From Chloroflexota bacterium (GTDB lineage Bacteria; Chloroflexota; UBA11872): 64,000 nt of DNA. Shown here piece by piece: positions 1 through 7,842 of this stretch. Each line of letters begins with the position of its first letter. Positions within the stretch are counted from its first letter, which is position 1. Where the stretch lies: the NCBI GenBank assembly GCA_022826485.1, contig JAJDUU010000047.1:1-64000 (forward strand). The letters run 5' to 3'. Position numbers and translations under genes: made by a program. The notes below the pieces were generated by a model. The model had not been told where the DNA came from and did no database searches. It saw nothing but the letters and a program-made list of their open reading frames with translations.

Positions 1-223
1 CATCCCACGCCCCGGACCCTCACCCTGCCCTCTCCCTGGGGGAGAGGGAACTGGATCGCCCTCACCCCCGTATCGAGTACGGGGCGAGCTCTACGCCGAG
101 CCTCCGGTGCGAGTCTAGGCTCAACCGGAATGGATTCCCGCCTTCGCGGGAATGACGATGGGATTACGCAAAGGTCTCCGAAGGCGGGAATCCGCCACCA
201 CCTGAACGGGAGCCGCTCCGGAA
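1..223. repeat. Dispersed repeat block upstream of panE
   Basis: This is a non-coding block built from modules seen again elsewhere in the window. It has a pyrimidine-rich/purine-rich hairpin (ccctctccctgg then ggagaggg, about 28-49), the inverted repeat CCCCGTATCGAGTACGGGG at 66-84, and the module ending in gcaaaggtctc near 163-179. The same modules in similar order lie between secE and nusG (about 2.83-3.30 kb). I see no convincing gene here. Confidence 0.75.
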
Positions 224-286
224 GTGTCCCAAGACTCCTCCTATGACCGGCTTACACAGAAATCGTGGTGCGAAAAGGAGAGCAGC

Positions 287-1216
287 ATGCGCGTGATGAT
301 GATGGGGTCTGGCGGGGTTGGCGGCTTTGTCGGGGCCGGGCTGTTTGACACCGGCCACGACGTGACCTTTGTCGCCCGCGGGGCGCACCTCGAAGCCATT
401 CGCGAGCACGGGCTGTGCATGCTCAGCGAAGACGGATCTCGCCGTTTTCTGCAAGTCGATGTCGTCGAGCGGCCGGCGGACGCCGGGGCGACGTTCGATC
501 TCATTGTGTTTGCGGTCAAGGCCTACGACACGCAGTCGGCCGCCGAGCTGCTGGTCCCCGCGGTCGGCGACGAGACGGCGGTGCTGACGCTCCAGAACGG
601 CATCGACAGCGTGCCGATGCTGTCGTCCGTACTGGGCGCGGAGCACGTGATCGGCGGCGCCACCTGGCTGACGGCGCACATCGCCGAGCCGGGTGTGATC
701 GAGTACCAGGACGCGCTGGTGCGCGCGGCCATCGGCGAGCCCGGCGGCGGCGTTTCCGACCGTGTGGAGGCCATTGCCGAGGCGCTGCGCGGCTGCGGCA
801 TCGAGACCGAGGTCAGCGACGACATCACCCGGATCTTGTGGAGCAAGATCGTGCTGCTCTCGGTCCACGGCGGCATGAGCGCCGCCTGTCAGCTTCCGCT
901 GGGCGACATCCTGTCCACCGAGGGCATGGAGGATGTCTACCGCCTGATGTTCAACGAAGCGGCGTCCGTGGGGCGGGCGCTGGGCGTGGACCTGCCGGAA
1001 TCGACCAGCGACGACCTGGTGGCGCTGCTGCAATCGGCGCCTGCGGACAACACCACGTCGCTCCAGGTCGACTTCGGCCATCAGCGCCGCGTCGAGCTCG
1101 AGTACCTCACCGGCGCGGTCGTCCGCCGCGGCCGCGAGGCCGGCGTGCCCACCCCGGCGCTCGAAGCCATCTACCTCTCGCTCAAGGCCAAGGCGCGGGC
1201 ATTCGGGGGAATCTAG
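287..1216 (+). CDS. panE: 2-dehydropantoate 2-reductase (ketopantoate reductase family)
   Basis: Predicted NADPH-dependent reduction of 2-dehydropantoate to pantoate in coenzyme A/pantothenate synthesis, in the cytoplasm. The 309-residue product starts with a Rossmann fold carrying GSGGVGG at residues 7-13, has a TLQNG segment, and has the family catalytic lysine in ILWSKIVLL at about residue 187. The helical C-terminal ApbA_C domain follows. I chose the ATG at 287 because aaaaggag lies just upstream and the nucleotide-binding strand begins at once; the frame is open further upstream but that part is unlike the family. The family also contains non-pantoate oxidoreductases and no other pan gene is nearby, so the exact substrate is inferred. 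A decayed copy of the 3' end lies 400 bp downstream. Confidence 0.85.
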   Translation: MRVMMMGSGGVGGFVGAGLFDTGHDVTFVARGAHLEAIREHGLCMLSEDGSRRFLQVDVVERPADAGATFDLIVFAVKAYDTQSAAELLVPAVGDETAVLTLQNGIDSVPMLSSVLGAEHVIGGATWLTAHIAEPGVIEYQDALVRAAIGEPGGGVSDRVEAIAEALRGCGIETEVSDDITRILWSKIVLLSVHGGMSAACQLPLGDILSTEGMEDVYRLMFNEAASVGRALGVDLPESTSDDLVALLQSAPADNTTSLQVDFGHQRRVELEYLTGAVVRRGREAGVPTPALEAIYLSLKAKARAFGGI

Positions 1217-1615
1217 GCAGGCCTTTTCCCGAGACGCCAGGAGCCCTTGGCATACGCCGATCAGGCTCAGGATTTCGGGGGAGACGTGGGCAGGGGCGTC
1301 GGCGGTCAATGATGGCTGGGGCATGGGCATCTGGCTCCTCCTGGCTGGTTGTCTCATCTATGTACACGTTTCGCATACAGATGGGCCAGATGCAAGGGTT
1401 TTGCGGACCAGCGGCCGCCGGCGGCCCCACGGGGCCATGGCGGGGCAGTGGGGCAGCTTTTCTCGGTTGAGGCAGGGTGATCAGGGCGCGCTGACAGGCT
1501 CACGAGGCGGGAGTTTTTGTACGTGTTCGGGGATTAACTTCGCCCCTGAAGCAAATGCCGTGCTGGGAGACGGTTGATCTCGGAGGGGCACCGCAGGAAG
1601 TCCTGAGCCGGTCGT
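1217..1615. other. Intergenic stretch without a recognisable gene
   Basis: About 400 bp between panE and the duplicated panE 3' end. Open frames here show no family resemblance and lack convincing ribosome binding sites. It may contain the eroded 5' part of the second panE copy, but I cannot align it by eye to panE. Confidence 0.5.
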
Positions 1616-1847
1616 CGCTGGGCGTGGATCTTGCCGGAGTCGACCTTGTCTCCCTGTCGCAATCCGCCCCCGCGGACAACACCACGTTGCTCCAGGTCGA
1701 CTTCGGCCACCAGCGCCGCGTCGAGTTCGAGTACCTCACCGGTGCCGTCGTGCGGCGCGGCCGCGAGGCCGGCGTGCCCACGCCGGCGCTCGACGCCATC
1801 TATCTGTCGCTCAAAGCGAGGGCGCGGGCGTTCGGGGGGGGATCTAG
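1616..1847 (+). pseudogene. Truncated duplicate of the panE 3' end
   Basis: This stretch aligns along its whole length with the last ~240 bp of panE (about 977-1216). The translation keeps the segment starting SAPADNTT and running through VDFGHQRRVE, YLTGAVVRRGREAG and PALDAIYLSLKA, with only scattered substitutions. The 5' three quarters of the gene (nucleotide-binding fold and catalytic lysine) are missing. The original stop is out of frame because two extra bases lie in the terminal G-run (about 1834-1841), so the TAG at 1845-1847 is no longer read. I interpret it as the remnant of a tandem duplication or of a deleted paralogue. It should have no enzymatic function. Confidence 0.8.
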
Positions 1848-1875
1848 TCGCCCGCCGCCCCATGTGGTTCGGCCG

Positions 1876-2181
1876 TTACGGCGACTCGTTCGCGCGGCTG
1901 ATCTTTCGTCGTATCCAGGTTCCGGTGCGGGTGGCTCCGTAGCCGAGCAGGGCGACGGCGACCACGAGCCGTGGCCAGGCAAATCGGCCCACGCCGCGGG
2001 CGCCCCGCCCAAGCGCCGGCACGCCAATCCGTCCGGCCCACCAGAGGAGGCGGCTCAGGTAGCGAGCGATGTTGGGAAGCGCCCTCGTAGCCAGGATGAG
2101 TCCACGCCGGAGTCCGCGGGCCAGGAGGCCTGCGGCCGAGGCAATCGCGCCGAAGACTGCCAATGCCAGCTTGCCGATCAT
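1876..2181 (-). CDS. Small basic, probably membrane-associated protein of unknown function
   Basis: I do not recognise the family. The ~101-residue product begins MIGKLALAVFGAIASAAGLL, a hydrophobic segment. A long run of Arg-spaced alanine/leucine-rich helix follows, then a second hydrophobic stretch (RLVVAVALLGYGA), and a basic tail. This fits a small membrane protein with one or two helices. The chosen ATG has an agaggg-like site upstream; a TTG 18 bp further upstream (2199) is possible. A longer overlapping frame on the same strand (1844-2440) looks less protein-like. It is the only minus-strand gene between panE and rpmG. It may not be real. Confidence 0.35.
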   Translation of the reverse strand: MIGKLALAVFGAIASAAGLLARGLRRGLILATRALPNIARYLSRLLWWAGRIGVPALGRGARGVGRFAWPRLVVAVALLGYGATRTGTWIRRKISRANESP

Positions 2182-2304
2182 GCGAGCCGCCCTCTTCAAG
2201 CACCACCGCGATCGCAGTGACGTACCGGATGCTATCCCACGCCAGGGTCGCAGCCAGCGTGCCGTGACCGCGGCAGACCGTCGGGAACGCCCGGCCGGGC
2301 GGTG

Positions 2305-2310
2305 TACAAT
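2305..2310 (+). promoter_or_regulatory. Possible -10 element for rpmG-secE
   Basis: TACAAT (five of six matches to TATAAT), about 87 bp upstream of the rpmG start, in an otherwise GC-rich stretch. I see no good -35 hexamer at the usual distance, so this is only suggestive. Confidence 0.3.
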
Positions 2311-2396
2311 GCGCTATCCCTTGGCCAGTGCCTTGGGCGTGCGCGTGGTGAGGCCGAGTGCGCGCATCGTGGACCACGGCCCTGTGGAACGCTCTG

Positions 2397-2561
2397 ATGC
2401 CCCGACGCGGTGATCGACTTGTCATAACGCTCGAATGCATGGACTGCGGCTCTCGTGGCTATGTGTCGAGCAAGAACCGGCGCAACGACCCGGATCGGAT
2501 GGAGCTGAGCAAGTACTGCGCGCGCTGCCGCGAACATCGACGCCATCGTGAAACTCGTTAG
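2397..2561 (+). CDS. rpmG: 50S ribosomal protein L33
   Basis: A 54-residue basic protein of the large ribosomal subunit. It has the typical L33 layout: [11 protein letters not shown], then a Ser/Lys/Asn/Arg loop ([13 protein letters not shown]), then LSKYCARC. The two Cys-x-x-Cys pairs mark it as the zinc-binding version of L33. The ATG at 2397 gives the family length; the frame stays open upstream to 2358 but that extension is unlike L33. The end overlaps the GTG start of secE by 14 bp, matching the common rpmG-secE-nusG order, so the two are probably co-transcribed and translationally coupled. Confidence 0.9.
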   Translation: MPRRGDRLVITLECMDCGSRGYVSSKNRRNDPDRMELSKYCARCREHRRHRETR

Positions 2562-2817
2562 AGAACAATCCAACCGGACGGCTGCCCGTGGCGGCCGCTC
2601 ACGTCGCCGCACGGCGCCGCCGAGCCGCCTGGCCCGGGTGCCGGGCATGGGGTTCATGCGCGACGCCTACGGCGAGCTGCGCAAGGCCCACTGGCCCACG
2701 CGCGAGCAGACTATCCGGCTCACCGGCCTGGTGGTGGCCATCAGCCTGCTGATGGCGATGCTGCTCGGGCTGGCCGACTTCGTGTTTGCCGAGTTGTTCG
2801 ATGTCGTTGTGGCCTAG
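2548..2817 (+). CDS. secE: Preprotein translocase subunit SecE
   Basis: The small essential subunit of the SecYEG channel, which clamps SecY in the cytoplasmic membrane. The 89-residue product has a basic N-terminal tail, then the conserved amphipathic element [18 protein letters not shown] at about residues 42-59. A single transmembrane helix follows ([21 protein letters not shown]). This is the minimal one-helix form usual outside enterobacteria. The GTG start at 2548 lies inside rpmG; a later start inside the basic tail cannot be excluded. nusG follows, but only after an unusual ~450-bp repeat insertion. Confidence 0.9.
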   Translation: MKLVREQSNRTAARGGRSRRRTAPPSRLARVPGMGFMRDAYGELRKAHWPTREQTIRLTGLVVAISLLMAMLLGLADFVFAELFDVVVA

Positions 2818-2829
2818 GAGCAGACCCGT

Positions 2830-3295
2830 GCAAGATCAACTCAGGCCGGGGACATCCGGACAGAAGCAGGAGCGGCTCCAGATTGGCTGGGGCATGGATT
2901 CCCGCCTCCGGAGACCTTTGCATCAAGGGGCGATATCCCACGCCCCGGACCCTCACCCTGCCCTCTCCCTGAGGGAGAGGGTGCCGGAGGACCCTCACCC
3001 TGCCCTCTCCCTGGGGGAGAGGGTGCCGGACCGAACCCTTAATTTTGCCGTCTACCCGACCCTCGCCCTCTGCCAGGGGGAGAGGGAGCCGGAGGACCCT
3101 CACCCTGCCCTCTCCCTGGGGGAGAGGGTGCCGGATCGCCCTCACCCCTGTATCGAGTACGGGGCAGGCTCTAGCCCTCTCGCTCTTCAAGGGAGAGGGA
3201 ACCGGACCCGCTCCCCGGTCCCTGCTGGAGGGGTTTTTGCAAGGGTCTCCATCCGCGGGGATGACGGCGGGATTCGGCAGGGGTCATTGGAAGGG
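2830..3295. repeat. Repeat cluster inserted between secE and nusG
   Basis: This non-coding stretch carries at least four copies of a ccctctccct/gagaggg hairpin module (about 2958-2981, 3004-3023, 3067-3088 and 3107-3129). A variant of the inverted repeat CCCTGTATCGAGTACGGGG (about 3147-3165) and gcaagggtctc-type units near both ends (about 2915 and 3239) are also present. Similar modules occur at 1-223. The hairpins could end or attenuate transcription between secE and nusG. It has no credible coding content, although open frames run through it because stops are rare in such GC-rich repeats. Confidence 0.8.
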
Positions 3296-3302
3296 GAACG
3301 TC

Positions 3303-3905
3303 GTGGCCATACAGCCTGAACCTGCCGAGACCGTGACGACCGCCGCCCGCGACGATGCCGGGTGGTTTGTGATCAACACCTACTCCGGCTACGAGGGCAA
3401 GGTGAAGGACAACCTGGAGCACCGCGTGGTCTCCATGGATGCTTCCGACAAGATCTTCGACGTGATCGTGCCGACCGAGGAAATCGAAGAGGTCAAGCAC
3501 GGCCAGCGCCGCCGCGTGAAGCGCAAGATGTATCCCGGCTACGTGCTGGTGCGCATGGTGCTGGACGACGAGTCGTGGCTGGTGGTGCGCAATACGCCTG
3601 GCGTGGTGAACTTCGTCGGCTCGGGCAATCGCCCGACGCGGCTGCCGCCCGAGGAAGCCGACGTGATCTTCAAGCAGATGGAGGGCGAGACGCCGCGTCC
3701 GGAGGTCCGCATCCAGATCGGCGAGCGCGTCAAGATCATCGACGGTCCGTTCACCGACTTCTTCGGCACCGTGGACGAAGTGCTCGACGAGAAGGAGCGC
3801 TTGCGCGTGCTTGTATCCTTCTTTGGCCGCGAAACCCCGGTCGAGCTGGACTTCTTGCAGGTCGAGAAGCAGAGTGGCGGGCCGGTGGCCGGGGCCGGAG
3901 GCTAG
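3303..3905 (+). CDS. nusG: Transcription termination/antitermination protein NusG
   Basis: NusG binds RNA polymerase, increases processivity and links transcription to Rho or the ribosome. The ~200-residue product has an N-terminal NGN domain (from GWFVINTYSGYEGKV, with PTEEIEEVKHGQRRRVKRKM and PGYVLVRM). A C-terminal KOW domain follows (GERVKIIDGPFTDFFGTVDEV). I chose the GTG at 3303 because aagggga lies about 8 nt upstream and it gives the usual length. The open frame upstream to 3045 is translated repeat sequence. It is followed within 12 bp by rplK, the classic order. Confidence 0.93.
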   Translation: MAIQPEPAETVTTAARDDAGWFVINTYSGYEGKVKDNLEHRVVSMDASDKIFDVIVPTEEIEEVKHGQRRRVKRKMYPGYVLVRMVLDDESWLVVRNTPGVVNFVGSGNRPTRLPPEEADVIFKQMEGETPRPEVRIQIGERVKIIDGPFTDFFGTVDEVLDEKERLRVLVSFFGRETPVELDFLQVEKQSGGPVAGAGG

Positions 3906-3917
3906 GCTCGAGACAAC

Positions 3918-4343
3918 ATGGCGCGCAAAGTCCGATCCATCGTGAAGCTGCAGCTTGCCGCGGGGCAGGCCACGCCGGCGCCGCCGGTCGGTCCGGCCCT
4001 GGGCAGCCACGGCGTGAACATCGTCGAGTTCACCAAGCAGTACAACGAGCGCACCAAGGACCAGATGGGCTCGGTGATTCCGGTCGAGATCATGGTCTAC
4101 GAGGACCGCTCGTTCAGCTTCATCACCAAGACGCCGCCGGTGTCCGACCTGCTGCGCAAGGCCGCCGGGGTGGAGAAGGGCGCCGCCATTCCGCATGAGG
4201 AAGTGGTGGGCACGATCACCCGGCGTCAGCTGCGCGAGATCGCCGAGACGAAGATGCCGGACCTCAATGCCTACGACGTCGAAGCCGCCGAACGCGTGAT
4301 CGAAGGCACCGCCCGCAGCATGGGCGTTCTGGTGGAGGGCTAG
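3918..4343 (+). CDS. rplK: 50S ribosomal protein L11
   Basis: L11 forms the GTPase-associated centre of the large subunit together with 23S rRNA helices 43/44. At 141 residues the product has the standard length. It shows the conserved N-terminal glycine/proline signature ([21 protein letters not shown]) and the C-terminal rRNA-binding domain ([20 protein letters not shown]). It starts 12 bp after nusG and is followed after 2 bp by rplA, so the genes are certainly one transcript. L11 is also a methylation target of PrmA in many bacteria; that gene is not in this window. Confidence 0.96.
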   Translation: MARKVRSIVKLQLAAGQATPAPPVGPALGSHGVNIVEFTKQYNERTKDQMGSVIPVEIMVYEDRSFSFITKTPPVSDLLRKAAGVEKGAAIPHEEVVGTITRRQLREIAETKMPDLNAYDVEAAERVIEGTARSMGVLVEG

Positions 4344-4345
4344 CC

Positions 4346-5062
4346 ATGCCGCGCCACGGCAAACGCTACCGGCAAGCGGCGGAGATGGTGGATTCCGAGG
4401 CCAGGCTCTCGATTTCCGACGCCGTCGACCAGTTGGTGCAGTTTCCGCCCGCCAAGTTCGACGAGACGGTTGAACTGCACATGCGGCTGGGCGTGGACCC
4501 CACGCACCAGGATCAGCAGGTGCGCGGCACGCTGTCGCTGCCGCACGGCACGGGGCGGTCGATCCGGGTGATTGCCTTCGCCACCGGCGACGGCGCCGAG
4601 GAAGCGCGCGAGGCGGGGGCCGACGAGATCGGCACCGACGAGCTGGCCAAACGCATTCAGGGCGGCTGGCTCGACTTCGACGCGGCGGTGGCCATGCCGG
4701 ACACCATGCGAATCATTGGTCCCCTGGGCCGAATCCTCGGCCCGCGCGGGCTGATGCCGAACGCTCGGGCCGGCACGGTGACCAACGACGTGGGCCGCGT
4801 GATCAACGATCTCAAGGCCGGACGCGTTGAGTTCCGAGTGGAGCGGTTGGCCAACCTGCACGTCAGGGCCGGCAAGGTGTCCATGGGCGCCGCGGCGCTC
4901 AAGGAGAACCTCGCGGCGATCGTGGACGCCATCGTCCAGGCTCGACCAGCTGCGGCCAAGGGCACCTATCTGCTCAGCGCCACGCTCACCACATCCATGG
5001 GGCCGGGGATTCCGATGGACGTATCCCGCATTCACGAGGAGGCCGCCGCGCTGGCCGCCTGA
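4346..5062 (+). CDS. rplA: 50S ribosomal protein L1
   Basis: L1 forms the mobile stalk that guides release of deacylated tRNA. The 238-residue product covers the full two-domain L1 fold, with the signatures PHGTGRSIRVIAFATG, LGRILGPRGLMPNARAGTVT and the terminal MGPGIPMDVSRI. In many bacteria L1 also represses its own rplK-rplA mRNA by binding near the start of rplK; I did not identify such a site with confidence. It is followed by a 175-bp gap that holds the L10 leader. Confidence 0.96.
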   Translation: MPRHGKRYRQAAEMVDSEARLSISDAVDQLVQFPPAKFDETVELHMRLGVDPTHQDQQVRGTLSLPHGTGRSIRVIAFATGDGAEEAREAGADEIGTDELAKRIQGGWLDFDAAVAMPDTMRIIGPLGRILGPRGLMPNARAGTVTNDVGRVINDLKAGRVEFRVERLANLHVRAGKVSMGAAALKENLAAIVDAIVQARPAAAKGTYLLSATLTTSMGPGIPMDVSRIHEEAAALAA

Positions 5063-5093
5063 GGCGCCCAGCCCACCAGTCACAACCCTTTGC

Positions 5094-5160
5094 CGTTAGC
5101 CGAAGACCGCGGGCGCCACGCATAAGATCCCTTTGGGACGCCCGCCGAGGCGCGAATGAC
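5094..5160 (+). promoter_or_regulatory. Ribosomal protein L10 leader RNA
   Basis: The untranslated stretch before rplJ has the hallmark arrangement of L10 leaders. A purine-rich CCGAAGACCG precedes a stem GCGGGCG (5109-5115) that pairs with CGCCCGC (5139-5145), and CGAGG follows directly. In the known family the L10(L12) complex binds this kinked element and represses its own synthesis. Position, motif and strand all fit. Terminator-like folding downstream is listed separately. Confidence 0.75.
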
Positions 5161-5167
5161 CACGCGA

Positions 5168-5191
5168 GCGGCGCGTGTCACGCAGCGCCGC
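5168..5191 (+). promoter_or_regulatory. GC hairpin between L10 leader and rplJ
   Basis: A perfect 7-bp inverted repeat, GCGGCGC (5168-5174) and GCGCCGC (5185-5191), with a 10-nt loop. No T-tract follows, so it is not a standard intrinsic terminator. It could be the lower part of the regulatory fold or a processing site. Confidence 0.4.
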
Positions 5192-5237
5192 CCGACGTTG
5201 CGGCACAAGGTCATTCGCGGAAAGGACGTTGACACGC

Positions 5238-5774
5238 ATGGCCACCAAGGCCGAAAAGGTCGAGATCGTCGACGCGCTGTCGTCGGCGCTGTCGGACGCG
5301 CCGCTGAGCATCGTTGCCGGTTACAGCCAGCTCAAGGTGACGGATATGCAGGAGCTGCGCCGACAGATGCGCGAGACCGGCGCCAAGTTTCGCGTGGTGA
5401 AGAACTCGCTGGCGATTCTGGCGGCGCGCCAGAGTAACGCCGAGCACCTGGAACCGTTTTTCCACGGCCAGACCGCGTTCGCGTTCAGCGGCGAGGACGT
5501 CATTGGCGCCGCGCGCGCCCTCCGGGGTTTCGCCGTCGCCAATCCGAAAATGGAGATTCGCGGCGGTGTGGCCGGAGGACAGGCGCTTGACGCCGAGCGC
5601 ATCGCGCGGCTCGCCTCGCTCTTCGGGGTCGAGCAGCTGCAATCGGAGTTGGTGTGGTCGATCGAGAGCCCGATTTCCGGCCTGGTGCACACCCTGGCCG
5701 GCACGATTCACGGATTGGTTTACGCCTTGCAGGAACGCGTCGAACAACTGCAACCACACGCGGAAGGAGCGTGA
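5238..5774 (+). CDS. rplJ: 50S ribosomal protein L10
   Basis: L10 anchors the L7/L12 dimers to the ribosome. The 178-residue product begins MATKAEKVEIVDALSSAL, has the rRNA-binding N-terminal domain (LRRQMRETGAKFRVVKNSLA), and ends in the long helix that binds L12 dimers (SGLVHTLAGTIHGLVYAL). The ATG at 5238 follows ggaaaggacgt and matches the family N-terminus; the frame is open 21 codons upstream through leader RNA. It is expected to be autoregulated with rplL through the leader. Confidence 0.95.
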   Translation: MATKAEKVEIVDALSSALSDAPLSIVAGYSQLKVTDMQELRRQMRETGAKFRVVKNSLAILAARQSNAEHLEPFFHGQTAFAFSGEDVIGAARALRGFAVANPKMEIRGGVAGGQALDAERIARLASLFGVEQLQSELVWSIESPISGLVHTLAGTIHGLVYALQERVEQLQPHAEGA

Positions 5775-5777
5775 CGG

Positions 5778-6164
5778 ATGGCCACGATCAGCAAGGACGA
5801 CATTCTCAGCGCGATCGACTCCATGACGGTGATCGAACTCAGCGAGCTCGTGGAGGCGCTGAAGGAGAAGTACAACGTCACCGGCGCGCCGATGGCGATG
5901 GCGGCGGCGCCCGCGGCCGATGGCGCCAACGGCGCGGCGGCCGAGGCGGAGCAGACCGAGTTCACGGTGCACCTGGAGTCTTCCGGTCAGCAGAAGATCC
6001 AGGTCATCAAGGCCGTGCGCGAGATCACGGGACTTGGCCTGCGCGAGGCCAAGGGCGTGGTCGACGCGGCGCCGGGTCCGGTGAAGGAAGGCGTCTCGAA
6101 GGAAGAGGGCGACCAGATCGTCGCCAAGCTTGCCGAGGTGGGCGCCACCGCCGAGTTGCGCTAA
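5778..6164 (+). CDS. rplL: 50S ribosomal protein L7/L12
   Basis: The acidic stalk protein that recruits translational GTPases. The 128-residue product has an N-terminal dimerisation helix ([19 protein letters not shown]) and an alanine/glycine hinge rich in Ala and Gly. The conserved C-terminal domain contains [20 protein letters not shown] and [15 protein letters not shown] strong aaggag site precedes the ATG. In most bacteria rpoB follows; here a glycosyltransferase gene begins 30 bp later, so the rpo genes are elsewhere. Confidence 0.96.
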   Translation: MATISKDDILSAIDSMTVIELSELVEALKEKYNVTGAPMAMAAAPAADGANGAAAEAEQTEFTVHLESSGQQKIQVIKAVREITGLGLREAKGVVDAAPGPVKEGVSKEEGDQIVAKLAEVGATAELR

Positions 6165-6194
6165 GCCCGTCCCGGCGGCTCCGGGAGACCGTCC

Positions 6195-7070
6195 ATGGTT
6201 GACGCGGTCGTTGTGGCTCATGGCAGCGGCGCGCGCGCGCGTCGCTGCATCAATGCGCTGCGCCGCAGCTCGCAGGCGCCGGAGCGGATCGTGCTCGTCG
6301 ACACGTCGGCGGGCGCCGCCGCACTGGCGGCGTTCACAGACGCCGAGTCTTGGCTGCACACCATCGCGCGCCCGGACAACCCCGGCTACGGCGCGGCCGC
6401 CAACGACGGCATCGCCGCCACCGACGCGGCCTATGCGCTGGTCATGAACGACGACGTGTTCGTCGACCGCGACGCCATCGAGCACCTGGTGAATCACGCC
6501 GAATCGGCGCCCGACGTCGCCTGCGTCGGCCCGGATTTCCGGGGCCTCGACGGCGCGCGGCAGGAGGGGGCGTTTCGTTTTCCCGGCGTGGCGCAAGCCG
6601 CTATCGACGCCTGGCCCGCGCCGGCGTGGCTGCGGCGCGGGCGGCTCAACGGGCGGGTCGCGGCGGATGGCGTGCCGGTGGACATCGACCACCCGCTCGG
6701 CGCCTGCATGTTGCTGCGGCGGCTGGCCGTCGACCTCGTCGATGGCTTCTCGCCCGACTATTGGATGTATTGCGAGGAGATCGACCTGTGCCGGCGGCTC
6801 AAGGACTACGGCTGGCGCGTGGCGCAGGTTCCGGCGGCGCGGGTCTGGCACGTGGGCGGCGCCAGCACCAGCCGGCAGCCGGACCGCATGCTGGCGCAGC
6901 TCTACCGGAGCAGGGCGCGTTGGTACCGCACGCACGCGCCGCCGCCGGTGGCCACCGTGGCGCTGGCGGCCATGCGCTGGGGGCTGCGTGCCAGATCGGC
7001 CATGGATGAAGCCGCCGGCCGGTCGGTGACCGGCGTCCGCGGCGCGTTAGAGGCCCTCGACGAACCGTGA
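6195..7070 (+). CDS. Glycosyltransferase family 2 (rhamnosyltransferase-like)
   Basis: Predicted to add a sugar to a cell-surface glycan from a nucleotide-sugar donor at the cytoplasmic face. The 291-residue product has a GT-A fold: N-terminal VDAVVVAHGSGARARRCI, then PGYGAAANDGI, a metal-binding MNDDVFV, and the acceptor-side signature DGFSPDYWMYCEEIDLCRRL. The last motif is typical of GT2 enzymes related to rhamnosyltransferases. It is the first of five glycosyltransferase genes in a row and overlaps the next by 4 bp (GTGA). It starts just after rplL, which is unexpected; shared transcription with the ribosomal operon is possible but not shown. Donor and acceptor cannot be read from sequence. 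Confidence 0.85.
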   Translation: MVDAVVVAHGSGARARRCINALRRSSQAPERIVLVDTSAGAAALAAFTDAESWLHTIARPDNPGYGAAANDGIAATDAAYALVMNDDVFVDRDAIEHLVNHAESAPDVACVGPDFRGLDGARQEGAFRFPGVAQAAIDAWPAPAWLRRGRLNGRVAADGVPVDIDHPLGACMLLRRLAVDLVDGFSPDYWMYCEEIDLCRRLKDYGWRVAQVPAARVWHVGGASTSRQPDRMLAQLYRSRARWYRTHAPPPVATVALAAMRWGLRARSAMDEAAGRSVTGVRGALEALDEP

Positions 7071-7834
7071 GCGATCCGACGCCGCTGAGCGCAATCGTGA
7101 TCGCCGCGGGCGAGGCGACCAACATCGAGTCGTGCCTGCAGACGCTTGCCTGGTGCGACGAGCGCCTGGTGGTGGACGCCTTTAGCGCCGACGGCACACC
7201 GTCGGCGGCTCCCGCCGGGACGCGCGTGGTTGAACGCCGCTTCACCACCTTCGCGGCCCAGCGACAGGAGGCTCTCGCTCGCGCCGCCTACGACTGGGTG
7301 TTCTTCGTCGATGCGGATGAGCGCGTCTCCGACGCGCTGGCGGTCGAGGTGCGCGCCCGCGCCGGACGCGAGGCTCATGCGGCCTACGACGTGCCGCGCC
7401 TCAATCTGATCTTTGGTCACTGGATGCGCGGGAGCGGCTGGGCGCCCGACCATCAACTGCGCGTGATGGACCGACGTCGGGTGCACTACCCGGTCGAGCG
7501 CGCGGTGCACGAAGTGCCCGACGTCGACGGCAGCATCGGGGTGATCGAGGCGCCGCTGGTCCATCACAGCTATCGCACGATTCGCGAGTTCCGCCGCCGG
7601 CAGCGGCGCTACGCGCGGATGCAGGCGCGCAGCCTCTTCCAGGCCGGCGTGCGCCGACGCCGCACGGCGGTCGTGGCGCAGCCGTTGCGTGAAATCCGAC
7701 GGCGGTTGGTCGAATACAACGGCTACCGTGATGGCTGGGTGGGCGTGCAACTGGCATTGCTCATGGCTGAGTATGAGTGGCGCCTGCAGCGCGGACTGGC
7801 TCGGTGCTGGCGCCGCGGCGCCCCAACGGGTTGA
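7067..7834 (+). CDS. Glycosyltransferase family 2 (WaaE/KdtX-like)
   Basis: Second GT2 enzyme of the cluster, 255 residues. It begins with a GT-A core (LSAIVIAAGEATNIESCLQTL, then FFVDADERVS with the metal-binding DAD). The family segment YDVPRLNLIFGHWMRGSG is typical of the WaaE/KdtX subgroup, which adds glucose or related sugars to core oligosaccharides in Proteobacteria. The C-terminus is basic (RREFRRRQRRYARMQ-type) and may sit on the membrane. The GTG start overlaps the previous stop (GTGA) and the stop lies close to the next start. No lipid A genes are present, so the acceptor is probably another surface polymer. Confidence 0.83.
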   Translation: MSDPTPLSAIVIAAGEATNIESCLQTLAWCDERLVVDAFSADGTPSAAPAGTRVVERRFTTFAAQRQEALARAAYDWVFFVDADERVSDALAVEVRARAGREAHAAYDVPRLNLIFGHWMRGSGWAPDHQLRVMDRRRVHYPVERAVHEVPDVDGSIGVIEAPLVHHSYRTIREFRRRQRRYARMQARSLFQAGVRRRRTAVVAQPLREIRRRLVEYNGYRDGWVGVQLALLMAEYEWRLQRGLARCWRRGAPTG

Positions 7835-7842
7835 CCCGCGCC

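Noticed and set aside
164..1357. A 397-codon minus-strand frame opposite panE
   Set aside because: It is antisense to panE, and the same antisense frame reappears opposite the panE remnant, showing that it just mirrors the sense coding bias.
1844..2440. A 198-codon minus-strand frame before rpmG
   Set aside because: It is less protein-like than the overlapping 1876-2181 frame and runs into the promoter area of rpmG.
3045..3302. N-terminal extension of NusG
   Set aside because: The extra 86 residues are translated repeat sequence; the GTG at 3303 has a good ribosome binding site.
5211..6935. A 574-codon minus-strand frame across rplJ, rplL and the first GT gene
   Set aside because: It is antisense to ribosomal protein genes and rich in His/Arg, as expected for a shadow.
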